64,000 bases of DNA from Monarcha castaneiventris obscurior (GCA_026261815.1 JAMPIT010000258.1:7617501-7681500), one strand, 5' to 3'; shown: positions 1 to 14,500, numbered from the stretch's first letter. The notes: a model not told the origin generated them from the sequence alone. Numbers and translations are program-made.

Positions 1-819
1 AGCGTTTTCTCCTGCTGTTGGGAAGATGGTAGTGCTGTGTGCTCCTGGAGAGGGCATCAACCAGAGGAGTTAACACCACTAACCCCCTGTTCCTGCCTGC
101 CACAAACTTAACCAAACCCAGCAGGGAGAAGAGGGGGTCCCTGGAGTAACCACGAGTGCTGGTCTGGTGAAACCCACACCCACATGGAGCAGGGCCAGGG
201 CTGCTCACCACGAATTGGGAACTTCTCCACCCCATCTGGACCAGTTCTGGCATCAGAAAAGCAGTTCAGTCACAAACCAAGCCACGAGGCCATCACTCAT
301 CAGCACACTGCACTGATGCTACTGCAGAATAGCACAGAAGGCTCTATCCCCATCTACTTTTAAATCATCAAGCTAATAAGTACCCTGGATGATAAGATGT
401 AATCTTTTAAATGCAGTATGGATTTCTTCCCTGAATTATGCATGATAACATCTTTAGGCAAGAGGGTTTTTTTTTCCCTGGGAGAGAAATCTTGTGGTGT
501 TGGTAACCACTGTTTTACAACAGGCTCACCTGGGAAAGGCTCCCTGTTGCTGGGCTATCTCTGCTAACTTCCCAGGGGTGTGGGGCCCTTGGATGGTGCC
601 AGAGCATCTCCAGGAGATGTGAGGCACTTAAACCCACTGGTTCAGCAAGGTGGTACTGGACTCCAAGCAAAAGGAGCCAGCTGAGGAAAATCAGGAGGGA
701 AAAAAAGAATGAGCACTGGGATTTCAAAGGTGACTGGACAAATTCAATTCACATCTGGTCACATGCAGCCCCTGTCTGGCCCTTGCTGGTTCCTCAGGGG
801 GGTGTGGGGATCACACACT
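1..819. other. Intergenic sequence, nothing recognised
   Basis: Unique sequence without splice-supported coding exons. The open frames of about 70 codons show no family resemblance. In other vertebrates the gene before SPATA6 in this direction is AGBL4; I looked for its C-terminal exons and saw none. Confidence 0.6.
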
Positions 820-1065
820 GCACAAGAGGCAAAGGCCACAAATTTAAACAAATACATGAAAATCCACCTGAACACAAGAAAATGTTTTTTAACTGTGAGA
901 GTGGTCAAACACTGAACAGGCTATGGAGTCTCCATCCCTGCAGATATTCAAAACCCCACCAGATATTGCTGTGGGCAACCTCCTGTAGGTAACTCAGCCT
1001 GAGCAGAGGGAATGGGCAAGATGATCTCAAGACCCTTTCCAACACCATCCATTCTGTAATTCTGT
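820..1065 (+). mobile_element. CR1 LINE 3' fragment
   Basis: The sequence follows the avian CR1 3' end: AACTGTGAGAGTGGTCAAAC, then GGAGTCTCCATCCCTGCAGA with TATTCAAAACCCC, then GATGATCTCAAGACC and CCTTTCCAACACCATCC. It ends in ATTCTGTAATTCTGT, the CR1 octamer tail. It is 5' truncated, as most CR1 copies are, and has small indels showing age. Confidence 0.85.
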
Positions 1066-2039
1066 TTCCTGTTTCTTATACATGAGTTTGACAATTTTAC
1101 TGGCCATTTCACAACAATGACACCATTTTCAAGGGTAATAATACCAGTATTTAGCTCTGGTACAGCATTTCCCTCCTTGATCCTCTGTGCCTTTAATGAG
1201 GGTTATAGTTCCCCATCCCTGTTGAACAGCTGGGGAACTGGGGCACTCAGAAACCAAGGGATTTGCTTGAAGACATCCAGGAAAGTGGGGGCAGAGGGAC
1301 AAAATCTCTGAATTGTCACCTCCCATTCCCAGACCAGCACTGCCACTGTGCAAGTGGTACTTCCAGAGAAATGCCTGGTGTACCAAGCACCCAGTGACAG
1401 CAGAGGCTGAAGGTACTGGAGGGAGCTCTCTGTTCACAGATGCAGCCCTTGGACTGCAATCCCAGCAAAGGAAAGCTGTTTCTGTGTTTTGCCAGGGAGC
1501 AGTGGCGCAGGCAGCCCTGCTCTGCTGAGCTCAGCTGAACCACAGTCAGGCAAGCTGGTGCTCTAATGGAACTGTGTCCACAACTGGTAAAAATGGGCTT
1601 TACCCACCAGTGCTTCAAGCTACAGGTCAGGTTTCTGTGCATCACATGATATTTATTCTTTTTCCCAGTGTCCTGGTATCAGATTTAGCCAAGTTGCAAC
1701 ACGTAACAACCAAAACACTCTCTCTTAATAGTACAATTATTGCCAATCCTTAAAGACTGATGTCTGTAATACCACAGAAGTTCCTTTACTAAAACTGACA
1801 TTGCTGTGATTTTGCATCTCAGTGTATTTTGATCTATAGGCAAGTACACCTTTAAAAAAAAAAAATCAGATTTCTCTCAAGGACAGTGAAAAGCAGACAG
1901 AAGAGCAGATGTGTGTGCATGTCTACAGACACACAAGAACTGAGGTCCCCTTAAGGTACTTGCTTAAATCCCAGGTCCTACCAAATAGGAATGATCTTGT
2001 TACTCCTTTGGTGAGCTGAATAAATACATGGACTATGTT

Positions 2040-2225
2040 TGTATGGAGTAGAGGAAGCAGGCAATGGCCATTTATGGACGATTAATCACAGCCATGTATT
2101 CTTTATTTCCTATTTACGGGTGATACAGTGGGCTGAATTCTAATCAGCTCTCTCTGTGGCGGAGTTTCATGTTTCTGCTTTCCGCAGTTAACACTTTAGA
2201 GATAGCCGAAATTAAATGAGCAGAA
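2040..2225. promoter_or_regulatory. Candidate conserved noncoding element
   Basis: An unusually motif-dense stretch without repeats, including GACGATTAATCACAGCC (homeodomain ATTA core), CCATTTATGG and GTTAACACTTTAG. The call is by look only; conservation must be checked by alignment. Confidence 0.3.
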
Positions 2226-3059
2226 TGGCTGTGGATTGGGATCACACTCTGGTCTTAGCAATGACTTTGCTTATTGCTTTTGGAGAAGGAACAAAATATT
2301 GTCTCGTGTGGGCTCCTGGGAATCTACTTTGGAAATGGGTGCAGATAATAGCACTGCGTAACAGTGAGCTGAGCCCAACTAAAACCAGTCCTGAACCCAG
2401 ATTTCTACTCTCTCTACCTAACACAGTTATTAAAATTATGCAAAACAGGGAACAAAATGCTACCACTGGCACACAGGGAACATTCCTATTTGGAGGTATT
2501 TTACAGCTGCTCAAGCAGGATAGTAGTAAGCAAGTGGAAAAGGGAAGCTCAGCCTCGTGGCCCACTGATCAGCAATTCCTCCAATAGCAGGAATGCCTAC
2601 AAATGAACATGGGGGTTTAATGTTTTCTGAACACGTTATTTGGTAGAAAAAGCTGGCTTTTCTTAATGGTCAGAACAGGAAACTACCCCTGCCTGGAAGG
2701 GCAATGCTGCCCTCCCTGACCTCTGACTCTGGTGTAGTTGTAGTTCAAAGGATTGGCAGACCAAGTGCTCCAAGGTTTCAGGCAAAGTTCAGGAAGGCTG
2801 AGTTAAGGATTGTCACAGGAATGGTTCCTCCATTCTTCCTTGTTTTTTATCTTAAATACGCAGAGCATCAGAACACTCTTCAGCCTCACTCTTCTCTTCT
2901 ATCAGACACGATATTCAACTCTTTGTTCAAGGAGTGGAGAGAAGAATAATTAACAGAGCTGGTACCTCTTCTCCTTGGATGATGCTCAGTCTGACCTTTC
3001 CAGTACTACAGTGGTATTAAGATAAGAGTCATGTACTGTACCCTGACCTCAGCACATCC

Positions 3060-3310
3060 AAATTTGGAGCCAGTCCACTTGAGTAATTAGAATTGACTGG
3101 GACGAAGGCTGGTGCATGCAGTATTTGATATTTCTGGCATTTATAGTGCAGGCAGTCGGGGGGATCCATTACCTCAGCCACACCTGCCCTCGGCGTGCCG
3201 CTCACAATGTGTTTATTACGCGTGGCACTAATCGCACAGCAGGAGATTAAATTGGAGAGCTTTTAAAAGGCAAATTGGCCTTTTACATCACCTAATTTGG
3301 GATGGGGGCC
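3060..3310. promoter_or_regulatory. Candidate conserved noncoding element
   Basis: Contains GAGTAATTAGAATTGAC, GTGTTTATTACGCGTGG, CACTAATCGCACAGC and GAGATTAAATTGG, which are homeobox-like sites together with rare retained CpGs and an ACGCGT. It is non-repetitive and non-coding. CpG retention in AT-rich DNA suggests constraint. Confidence 0.35.
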
Positions 3311-6300
3311 AGATTGCTCTGGATGATTTAGATACCTAACTCAATCAATGAGTATGAGACATTGAAATGCCTTTGGAAAAGAAAAAAAAAAAAAACCTGC
3401 AGTCCCTAATCTTTAAATTTCATCTTTAATTTTGGAGTGAAATTGGTGCTTAGAAAATATATCTCAGGGAGGGCAGGGAAAGAAGAGTCCATTGAGCAAA
3501 AGTGAAATCTCGCTGAGCCAGGGACTGTCATCAACCAAAGAGGAGATGGGAAATTAGCACACAGCTCAGGCTGGCTCACTCGCAGGAATACATTGACAAA
3601 ATCCATGCAAGCAGATGATGCCATCCAGCCCCTAAAAATCTAAAGTCCTTTAAAATTAGGGCCCTAGGTGAGAGATACTTTTCCAGGCATTAAGACTCTG
3701 GCAGCCCAACCAAAGTACAAGATCAAGAAAGTAAATTTGAAGGAGTTACTTTATTACAGATAACACTACTTTTTTTTCCAGATAGCCACGCTTCAGTTAA
3801 ACTCACTGAACCAAAGGCCACGTTGCAATTCACTTGGGAAAAACAGCTTGGCCTAAGATATGATACAGGACAAGAAAAATTAATATTTTTGAGATGTATC
3901 ATCATAGGAAGAACGTGAGGAAAGTTTTTGATCTTCTTTTTATTGGGACTCTTGAGATCTCCCCCTGGGCTACTATTTAAGGCCCAATTTTCTTTGTGCT
4001 GCTTGGATCCAGTTTCCATAGCCCAGCACAGAAACAGAACTCTGGAAAGAAAGCAGCACTATATTCTGCCATATGCAGTGGACCAAGTGGAGGAGAGCCA
4101 CTTCAACAGTGGGTGTCAGTCAACAGTGGAAAGAATTTAAGTGATTTTCATGAAATGACGATTTAGTCCACAAAGGGGCGTGGGGACATGGAGGCTTGAA
4201 AGATTTGGAGGCAAAATAATAGAGCTTTGCTTCGAAGTCAGCTTGAGACTGCAGAAAACCACTCTGAAATTACCCACTGGCTTTAGGTTATCCTTGTGTT
4301 GGGAAGGGGACACTTCAGCTGTGTTTTCTGGAGCCAGTGAAAGATCTCAGCCTCCAGAGCTGCCTGTATGCAGCACTGCAGGTAAGTTGGGACAAATAAG
4401 ATGGGATTTACTCAGGAAGAAGTGTCGCTGAAGTGCAGTAATGGAGGTAATAAAGACTTCCCTCCTGGACACACTAATGGGATTTCCTACTCACTCGACC
4501 AGCCTGAGAAGGGAAGAATGTTGCTCATTTGGACACATTTGTCTGAGTAAGAACACACCTGTGTGTGCACGGGCAGTCTGGGGTTAACAAAAGATTTCTG
4601 TCAACTCCCAAGCACGGCCAGTTTGTCCTCTGCTACACCTAGGAAATGTGAACAGCATGGAAATTAAGATCTACTCCTCATGAGCAGTAACTCAGCTCTT
4701 TTATGTAACAAGCTGTAATGAAGATTATTAAAGCTGCCTTCACAATTTCCAAGTCCAATTCTTTTTCATTTTGCCAGGAATTAAACTTTCAGATCCCAAA
4801 TGTGGCTTTAAAATCTCAGTTTGTAGGTCAAAAACATCAGAGAGGTTTGTAACAACTTCCTCCTTGCCACAGGCTTTGTCCACAGACACAGCTCAATGGA
4901 GTGGGACTCAAACGATGACGCAGACCAGTGACCAATACTTTGGCTCTTCCAAGACCTGGGACCACAATCCAATGGATGTGAGGACCACAGCAAGGGATCC
5001 AGCTGGCAGAACATGCACAGGCCAGTTTTGATGCAGGAAAGCTTCATCCAATTGCTCTTGTTACCCCGTGTTAAACCACATTAGAGCAGTTATCTGATCT
5101 CCAAGAGCTGGACCACGCAAGATGCAAAGCAAGCCAGCAAAATTCCTGTCCAACACTCAGGCAAATGAATATTAAGTTCAGGTGAGTATTTGATTGCTCA
5201 GCATGGCAGGCAGAGGGCTCAAACAATAGGGAAAGTTGGAGTCAGTCACTACAGCATCAGCCTGGGTTGGGAGGATCCTTTTACTAATTCTCTTCTCTGA
5301 CCTCTAAAGTATTTTTTCTTTTTTTTTTTTTAAATATAATTTCTGTCTACATCAATGTTCACAGACATCAAGACTAGTTAAGAATAGATTAAAATTTGAG
5401 CTAGTCCAAGCCACCAGGTCAGTAAAGACGCAGTTCAAGGTGGCAGCATCATGGCCTATGTCCACATGTCGACTGGAAGGAGTCAGAGAAGGAACTGTAC
5501 CTTCAGTCTGCTGGGGTTTGTGCTCCACCAGGCCTTTGCAAGTCATGGCAGTATAAGTGTAGTCCCCAGACCCCAAACTTTTGGAAGAGAAAGCTACTCC
5601 CAGGGAGTCTTTTTGGAAGTGGCAAAGTTGCAGCTTTAGATTGATGTTCTTTTTTATTTTGTGATCATAGCTAATTAAAAAAAAATAATAGAAACATATA
5701 CAGATCCAAAAGTTTATTAGAAAAGAAACACTGTAGTTTAATTATGCCACTATGTTGTGTATGACAGAAAGCCCACTGAAATCTGAATACTTGATGATCT
5801 CTGGAATTTGACTAAGAGCTCTTCAGCCTTAGGGAGAAACTTGACAATTACTAATCTACATATGCCGACAATATCAGGAGCCCCATGAGGGTCTTTAATT
5901 GCTCTGTAAACTTCAAACTGGAGTGTTCTTCAGTAGGACAAAACAAGATGTTGCATTCAAGTTAAAGAAGAGTGGTGGTTGACATGTTTATTAAATACCC
6001 CCAGACCCCAAAGGATTGCAGGGTGGAAGGTTCTCTGGGTAGAAGAAGTTACAAATGCAGCATCCGATTTATTCCAGGCAGAACAATTAAGCATTAACAC
6101 TCAGGTGCAGCCACAGCACAATGGATCTAGGAAAACTTTCTGCAAAAGCCTTTCCACAACTCCAAACTGTTTTTCTATTCTCTCTCTTCAACAGCCCTTT
6201 TTGCTACATTTATTTGAGCCTTGCGACTGTGCACACAAAATGTCTGCATGATGTGAATAGAGGTGGGCGGTGGGTTCTATAAGGTGCTGACCTGAGCGTT

Positions 6301-7079
6301 TTCAAAAGCAAAATGTGTGACATTTGCCTTACTGTTGCTTAATTGGAGGCAGTGAGTTTTGTCCATGTATCTGGCAGGGGAGGGACTTCTGTCCTCCAAG
6401 ATACCTTCAATATAGGGCCTGATATTTTGCCAGAAATTTTATTAGGTCTGGCTCAAATCGCAGCTGCAGGAAAATGGATCATTTCATGGGAGAACTGATA
6501 GTTTCCTATTCTTTCCCTTTAATTTACAGCTTGACACAAGCCCACGCTTTGATGCTGAAGGTTACGTGTGTGTTATGGCCAGCACAGAAGGTTATTCTGG
6601 CTCATTCTCCTGTTGCTGTACTGACTTTGATGTTTACCTTGTATGTTGTCAACATAATCACCAAGCAAATTCTGATTGCCTCATTTCTCATTTTATTTCT
6701 ATTTCAGGAATGTGTGGCGTGATCCTCCCACTGCTGTGAGGGTTCACTACCTCTGCTGAACTGGCCATAGCTCGTGGAGAAAGAAATAACATTAACCACT
6801 CCAGAAGCCACCTAAGACAGAAGCATCAGTCTTGGAGAGGGCTTTTACAAAGTGTTTTGTCATTTCTGGGGAGCAGAAGGAACAGACAGAGCTTGGATCA
6901 CAACCCAATGGCATGTGCAGCACTTACCATTAGGGGAACACCTTGCCTTGCAATGAAGTTGATCAGGAAATAATAGGATGGAATAAATCCAGAAGGTCCC
7001 AGTGCCAGCTTCATTCTGGGCTCTAACAACACAATCCAAACCTTTGAATTTGGGATGGGAGAGTGTTATCAACACAACA

Positions 7080-7490
7080 CGTTAAACAACCTGAACTCCA
7101 GTGAGCAATGGCACCAGTAAAACACTTGTTTATTAGCAGAATGCATCTGATCTCAAAGGCCTGCATGACAAGTTCATTACATATCAATTTAATTAGCTGA
7201 TTTACATTTAATTTACATTTCAATTAATGTCTTTAGCAACAAAACGTTGCCTTAATAGGGTAATTGCCTATTAGGCGATATGTAAAAGAATAAATAGTTG
7301 CATTCTGAGGAAGAATTCCTATTTTCAATTTTTTATTACCATAAATAACCTAAATAATTATTGCTCTTAAGGGGCCACGTCCTAGCTCCCTTCTGGGCCT
7401 AATTATAAAGACTTAGTACCTCATTAAACAAAATGGTTTCGGAGTCACAGAAATGCATTACTCTAATCGTGACTCATTAGTTTCAACAAA
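7080..7490. promoter_or_regulatory. Candidate conserved noncoding element (long, AT-rich, TAATTA-rich)
   Basis: About 400 bp with many homeodomain-type cores (TTTAATTAGC, TCAATTAATG, CTAATTATAAAG), an internal direct repeat of ATTTACATTTAATTT, and an AP-1-type TGACTCA at 7470-7476. There are no repeats and no coding potential. This is the strongest enhancer-like block in the upstream region; inference only. Confidence 0.4.
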
Positions 7491-8329
7491 AGAGGGGAAA
7501 ACTGCAAAAGTCTGCACATTTCGCCATATTATTCTTGTGGTTCATAAGCAGCAGCATATTTGAGAAGTGGCTGTTACAGCTGTGTAGGCGTTTCTGTCAC
7601 AAAGTCCCGTTTTCAGAGGGGTTTTTTTGTGTAACTTTGGTCATTAAAAGAGAGTCATGTCCAACTGGCAAACCTGGCACGTGCACCACTGGCGTGCAGC
7701 GAGAACTTGAGCAAACGTTTGGGTTTCTGTTCCCTGGGAGTTCATCTTTTCCCCACAAGGCCACAGGCACGGTGGCTTGGTTTGAGGTTGCAGTGTAGGG
7801 TTCATCTTTCACCATGCCAGAAGAGTTGCTTCCACCACCATAATATATTCCAATGCATTGAAAATGGACATGATTTTTAGGTTTCATTTGAATTCAGTGG
7901 TGTTTTATCACAATGTAAAAATTTACTGCAGGCTTGGGTGTGACCAAACTGCAACTTTAAGGCTCTTAGTGTTGGATCTACTGATGTCAAACATTGATCT
8001 CGTTTATGCTCATTCTGATGGTTTAAATTTGTTAAAAAAGAGAAAACATGGAAGGTTTGGTGTGGTGCTGGTGGGGTTTATGCTACGTTAGGCATCCACT
8101 CTCTGTGCTAACCTAACATGACACCAGATCCAGAATCCTGTTCTTCTGGTAACCAGTGTAAAGCCAACAGCATAGCACCAAGCTGGCACAAAGTCCGTGT
8201 CAGGAGCTCTGGCTGATCTGATGGACACGTCTGTGCTTTGTTTGGATGAGGTTTGTTTGCTGGAGATTCAGTGATGCAGAGATTCAGAACTGATGAGTGG
8301 AACTAAGGGCACTGATTGCAGTTGCTTAA

Positions 8330-8610
8330 AATTATGCCATGCGAGGAAATAAAAAGGGACTAGTTAAGATATTGTTTAGCAAATAATAAATTAATAATAT
8401 TCTAGGAATACATAGAGCTTTTAAAATGAAAATGTTTAAATAATGAGAAAACAACCTTTTCATATAGTGTTAGTTTTCTCATTAACCTTTAATGATGATT
8501 CATATGTAAAAGAAACACAAACAGCTATTCTTTCTTAGATTGCACATAAAGCCAAAGCTAAAAATAGGATTGTTAAATCTAGCATTGTACAGCCTCTAAG
8601 AACAGATAAT
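8330..8610. promoter_or_regulatory. Candidate conserved noncoding element
   Basis: AT-rich, non-repetitive, with AATAATAAATTAATAATATT, TTAAATAATGAG, TCATTAACC and TAATGATGATTCATATG. Octamer- and homeobox-like motifs recur. No coding potential. Confidence 0.33.
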
Positions 8611-9133
8611 CGGTGGGATCGGTGGGGGTTCTCCTTTTTCCACTTTTTTTATTTTTCCCTCTTTTTTTTAATCTTTTTAGTGACTAGCTGTTAGTGTCCT
8701 CATTTTACAGGGAGTTGATTTGGCAGCACAGAAATGTTAAGGGACGTTTCATATCTCAGAGCTGAAAGGAGAGCCCCTACCCTCACACTCCAGTCATCCT
8801 GTTCTGATGTTTACTAAAGTCAACAATGTCTCTAGTGGATTTTGGAACTCATCTTGAACCCCAAGATCTTCAGACCACTCATGACTGTCCCATGCTGCAC
8901 CAGCTTCTTACCTGGTGTCACTCACCCAGCTCTGGAGGCAATTCATCTGCACTCTGTATTTGGGCAAATTTATTGCCACAGACTGGGCAAGTTCTAGTTC
9001 CTTTGTGCTTAACTTTCCTGTAACAAGGTGCTGTATGTATTTACCATTAAGACAGCGAAAAAGAGAACAGGTAGGAGTCACTTTCTTATAATACTAAGTG
9101 CACTCTTTCTCTAGGATAAGGAAAACAGTGCTG

Positions 9134-9149
9134 GAGAGAGAGAGAGAGA
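9134..9149. repeat. (GA)n microsatellite
   Basis: Eight consecutive GA units in otherwise unique intergenic sequence. Confidence 0.9.
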
Positions 9150-11199
9150 AAAGCTTCCACTTCCAAAAAAATGTCTTATTACCTTCAAAAGTTAATTACT
9201 CGGGATTCAGATGTATCTTCTGCTATTCTGCATTTTAGTTTTGCCCCTACACCTGATGGATCTGGAATTCTCTTTTGAGCTGCTAACCCAAAAGCTCATT
9301 TAAAACCTTTCCTACTTTCCCATGTCTCTGATTAACACTAATCCACTCTACCCTTTCTTTTCCTACAGCTTCTTATGCTCACTCCTTGCTGCAGACTGCA
9401 AGAATTCTAATTGGCATCTGCTCTTCTTTGTGGGTTTCCAATTTTTTTCTTTCTTCCTGCTCCATTTTCTCCCTGTCGCTATCTGGGCTGCTCTATACCA
9501 TCCTGTTATACTTTCTAGCCCAGATCTGCCTAGTGCTGTAAAGGATTTGATGATTTTCTTTAGGAAAGACTCTAATAATAGCCACAATCCTGCCCCTTTA
9601 CAAATCTTCCTACAATGAAAAAGAAAATGTTCTGCCCTCCAAAGTGAATTCCATTGAAAACCAAAAGTTCTTGTCATAAAAAAAATGTTAAAAAAATATA
9701 TATCTAAAATATAAAATATAAAATGTCCCTCTCTGTTCTTGATGGATTTGAGACATTTTAAAGGAGCAATGCTATAATTTATGGGGAATTTGAGCATAGA
9801 TCTCAGAGCTTCCCACTAGAAACTGTAACTTCAGTTATTAGTTCAAAACAGCATTTCAGTTTTTTTCTCTAATACAAAAAGCTACGATTTATAACAGGAA
9901 AACAAGCCAGCCAGAAAGTCCTTGAGGTTCTCTAGTGACTTTGCTGTTGTCAATCAAAATAACAGGGAAGATGCTCAAACACTGCTACTTTAATGGGCAG
10001 AGGGACAGAACTCCTGCCACACTGCAGAGGCTTTTGGAAAACAAGCGCCTGATGCCATCTGAACTGGGTGAGGCTGGCACAAGCTGCAGCCTTGGACTCT
10101 GTCTGGATGTGACGGATTTTGAGCTTTAACCGCCATTCCAGGCGGCCTGTGCCAAATCTGTGACTTCTCAGCCCCTACTCAGCTGCTGCCTCAGCCTGGC
10201 TGCCCAGAGGTGAAGCTCTTCCCCCTGCAGACTCTGTCTGGCATCTCCTGCTGCTCAGAAGCAGCTCGGTGAAGGCAGCTCTGCCGAGCTGGGAGCCGCG
10301 CTGTGCCCCTGCTCCCAGCAGCCAGCATTCCCTGCCACCTCCCAGCAGCTCCCTGGGCAGTGCCAGGCGCTGCAGGGCACGAGCTCCAAGGCAAAGTGTT
10401 CCGAGCCCTCTCTCCTGATCTCTGCTCAGTGAGCAAGTGCTTTACCATTATTTGTTAAAATGCTGGACAGAGTCACAACACTCACACACAGACACACTGT
10501 TAGACCGTCAGGGCAGCCTCCTGTACATCACAGGACATTAAATATGGCTGTCAATCTTCTTCTTGTTTGACTAAAATATGTTTTGTTTCAACAAAAGCAT
10601 TTCTTTAGTCAGCTTCTCATTTTCCTCTGGTATTGTCAGAAAATGGAGAATTCACTTTCCCTTTGATAGCCTGTTCCAGTGGTTACACCCTTTCTCTGTT
10701 GCAATATAATGCCAAATATCTAATTCAATTTTTTTTCTAGCCTCAGCCTCCAGCAACTGCTTGTTGCTATGCCTTTCCCAGTTAAATTAAATATCCATAT
10801 AGTATTCTGTGATTTCCAGCACAAAGGTGCTATCTGCTGTAATCAAACCACAGCTTTTGGCTTTCTGGGCTCTTGCTGCTGCAGCCAGTCATCATGGCCA
10901 ACTTTCCATCAGTGGAGATTCTTCCTTACAGAGCACTTTTGGACACTACCAAGCTGCTCAGAACTATTGCAGGACAGGAGTTATTGTCTCTGGGATGGCA
11001 GAAGAACAGACAAGAATAGTGAGTCATTTTTGCTTCCTCTGCGACCATTGTCTTGAGTTGCTTTGCCAAGCCAACAATGTTCTTTTCTTTGCTTTTTAAA
11101 TACAAAGCTGTACATACATAAGGAATAAAAAGCTCTAATTTATTCTGTGAAAGTGTTCATCAAGTGAGAGACAGGACTCTGGGAAAAGATTAAGAGCTT

Positions 11200-11500
11200 A
11201 CATTTTTCATTTGACTTATTTCACATAAAATTTCATAGAGGATAAAATGATGGGAGGCAAAGAAGCAATGATATTTCTGTTTTATCTCTTTCTGAGGACC
11301 ATAAATCTTTCTGAAGTATCATTAATTATAGCAGCGCCATTCACAACGTTATTGTTAAGGGTCTATCAGCAGTCCCATTATAAAGCCCTATTTTCAGGGG
11401 TTTATAACTCGGTTAGAAGAATTTTGTTTCTGGCAAATTTTTTTCTGGGGCAATGTCTCCATCTTAGACAATTTATTTTAAATGTAAAGCACAAAGAAAA
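11200..11500. promoter_or_regulatory. Candidate conserved noncoding element
   Basis: Non-repetitive AT-rich stretch with TCATTAATTATAGC, GCCATTCACAACG, CCCATTATAAAGCCC and GGGGTTTATAACTCGG. An 89-codon frame across it has no family resemblance, so I read it as noncoding. Confidence 0.33.
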
Positions 11501-14500
11501 ATGTTACCTCTCTTGAACTGAGTATGGGAGAGAAAGTAGGAACTTTCTGGGGTACAAAACTAATGCTGTCTTGTCTGATTGAATTTGTGCCATCTGTGAA
11601 TTCAGAAGACTGTATTCAAAGAAGTTATCTCTTAGATGAATTTAGATGATTCCTTTACAACACAAGTTTCCAATTACAACAACTGAATTCAAGATCTGGA
11701 ATATTCCTCTAGTGGCTGTAATCAAATCAGGTTTGATTTCTTTAGCTGCAGCCAGTCAAGAAAGAATTTAGCAGACCTGGAAAACAGCTTACATGTTAAG
11801 AAAACTTCAGTGTATTTAGACAGCTTGCCTACTTTTTTGTTGCAGGCAGGATACACATAAAGAATGAAGGAAGCTAATGCTCACACACACCGAGTATTGA
11901 CTTAGCAGCAATATGGAGGAATTGCTCTGTCAAGGCTGAGGCATGGTGAAATGTTAAAGAGGCACTGAGTTTCTCCAGATGTGCAGTAAAAACGCTCTGC
12001 AACAGCCACTGGTGAGACCGGGAGGGCACGGGGAAGAAAGGTCACTGCTTCACCTACATAAAACAAGAGCAGATGGCCTTTTGCCTGTAGCAACTTGTAG
12101 ATTCACCAAGAAAGCCAAGAGCTCTGCCCAGTTGTGTCTTCGCATGTTGGGAAAGAGCAAGACGCTCAATAAGACAGGATCAACAAAATCATTGTGGCCT
12201 TTTTCGAAATAAATAGATATTAATGGATGGTAACTTCTGGGCAACTTTTTTTCCTGCTTTAAAGTAGAAAGATTAGACGAAAATGTATTTTGTGAGGAGT
12301 GTGCTGACACCCTCAGGTAATCTCCATTCTCTGTCCTCATCAATAATCTAGCACTCTACCTTCCCTGTTACATTACTGTCTGCAGTAATGCAATTCACTT
12401 CGGTCCCCTTAGATCCTATTAGAATCTCTCACTTCACAGAATTCTTCCAGCTCTGCTCTACAGTGTTCTGGGATTGTTTAGTCTTAACTTCTGCTGCCCG
12501 TTCTCCTCCACTACAATTCTTTCTTTGCATGGGGATTAACTTTTGTGGATTGCACATTTAACCTCACAGTGAGTCAGAAGATCAAAATTAATGCATGGGG
12601 GTATTGTCCAGTGGGGTCCCCAGAGCACTCTACTTCTGTTTGGAACACAGCTGAATGCACCTTGTGATAACAAAGTTCCACTATCTAAAGTACCTTCTAT
12701 CAGTTTTGATTTTGTTGTCTTTTAACTTCAATGCATGTCTTCTTTGAAAGGACAAAGAGGTATGGGAAAACAGAAGAACTTATTTCTACATATTACTCAA
12801 TCCCTTATGTACCTCCTTTGTATTATATCTTATTTTTCTCTAAAGTAAAACAGTCTTAATGTTTTGTTTGTTTGCCTTTCTAATGTGGAAATCTTACCAT
12901 ATCCCGTAATTTATTGCTGTTATTTAAGCAGATGCCTTGCTGGAATTCTCCTCAGTTATTAATGGTAAGTCAGTGGTGCTCAGTGATGATATCTAAACAA
13001 GGGGCTCGATGGGCAGTAACAGAGACCTCTTCTCCAGCTCCTCGGGCAATATCAGGGGCTCAAAGTAGGCAGGAAAGGATCTCTGACACCAATCCTAAGA
13101 ACTGCAGTAGAGGGTGGCCAAATGTGGACAGCTCCTTTACTCCTTTCATTCTGATTAGCAGGATGACAGTGAAATACCACTTTGCACCCAGTGTTCTGCT
13201 TCCTAAGGAATGGAGAAAACCATTCCTGGCTTCTTAGCCAAAAGCAAGCCTCTGACAAACTCAGTGATCTTAGGCTTGCTCTCTGATCTCCAGCCTGATC
13301 TAATCTAATTCTGTGTAATCCCCAGTACTTTTTAGATTCTGAACTGTGCAATACCCACTGTTTTCAAACCTAACTCTTCCTATTTCTCTCGCTTTACCTA
13401 TTTTGTAGCCTATTTCAATGCACTGAAACTCCTGATGCCTGACCATCACAAGCACAGCAACAATATGGTATAAATCTTGTGGTAGTTACCTTAAACCAGT
13501 GCAACCTCACTCTTTTGACAGTTACCTCTAGTTTGCAAGGGTAGAAATAAGGGCAAAACTGAGTACTTTGATGACATCACAGCTCTTCTGTAGCAGCCAT
13601 GCTGGAGGGCCCAGAGGACAACAAAAGCTGAAGTTCATAATTGGAGGAAATTGCAAAAAAACCCCCACAATGCAGAACAATCATTCAGATTCTTTTAATA
13701 AATGGAAATAAGTACAAGCAGCATTACAAGAAGATTTACTGCTGTAAAAGCAAAGGAATTCATGTGCTTTCACAGCAGGGAAACTTTACAGCAGTTAAAA
13801 CCTCAGGTCTATTACAGGAGCAAGCACTTTTTTTGTTGTTTTGGTTAACAGCTTTGCTTATTTGAAATGGATTTTTACTGAAAGTCGGGGTTTTCCCTCA
13901 TTGTCCCCCATATTCCTGCATTACTGTTCCTGCAGTGCAAGTGCAGGTCTAAATCATGCATTTAACAAAAATGAGAAGGTGCAGATGGGTCTCACACTGC
14001 TGCAGAAAGGGCTGGACAGGAAAGCACTGCAGCAGCAGCAGCCTTTCTTCCCAAGGCCCAGCAGGGCAAAGGGGAAGAAACTCTGCAGACCAGAAGGTTT
14101 GCCAGGGAAAAGCACTGAAATTCATCACTGCCTTATCACTTTGGAGAAGCTTTCTGTCCTGCCTTGTGCTCCTTTTTCAAGGGCTATAAAGTACTTCCGT
14201 TCCAGGGCACTGCACATGGATATTAAATTCTCATCACAAACATGATGCCATTTTTGATTTCAGCATTTATCTATCTTCTCTTCTTATATGGCCACACTTA
14301 CCATAATATCTCATACTTCACAATCTTTAACACATTATTTATCCCTCCAAAAAAGCATGTATATGAAAGGTAGCTGAAAATAAGCAATAAACCATTTTAA
14401 TACTGTTACCATCTGAGGCTGTGGATCTGTGAGAATTTTCTTCTCATTAACTCTGCAATGCTATTCATAGCATTGAGACTGATAATGCTTACAAAATTAT

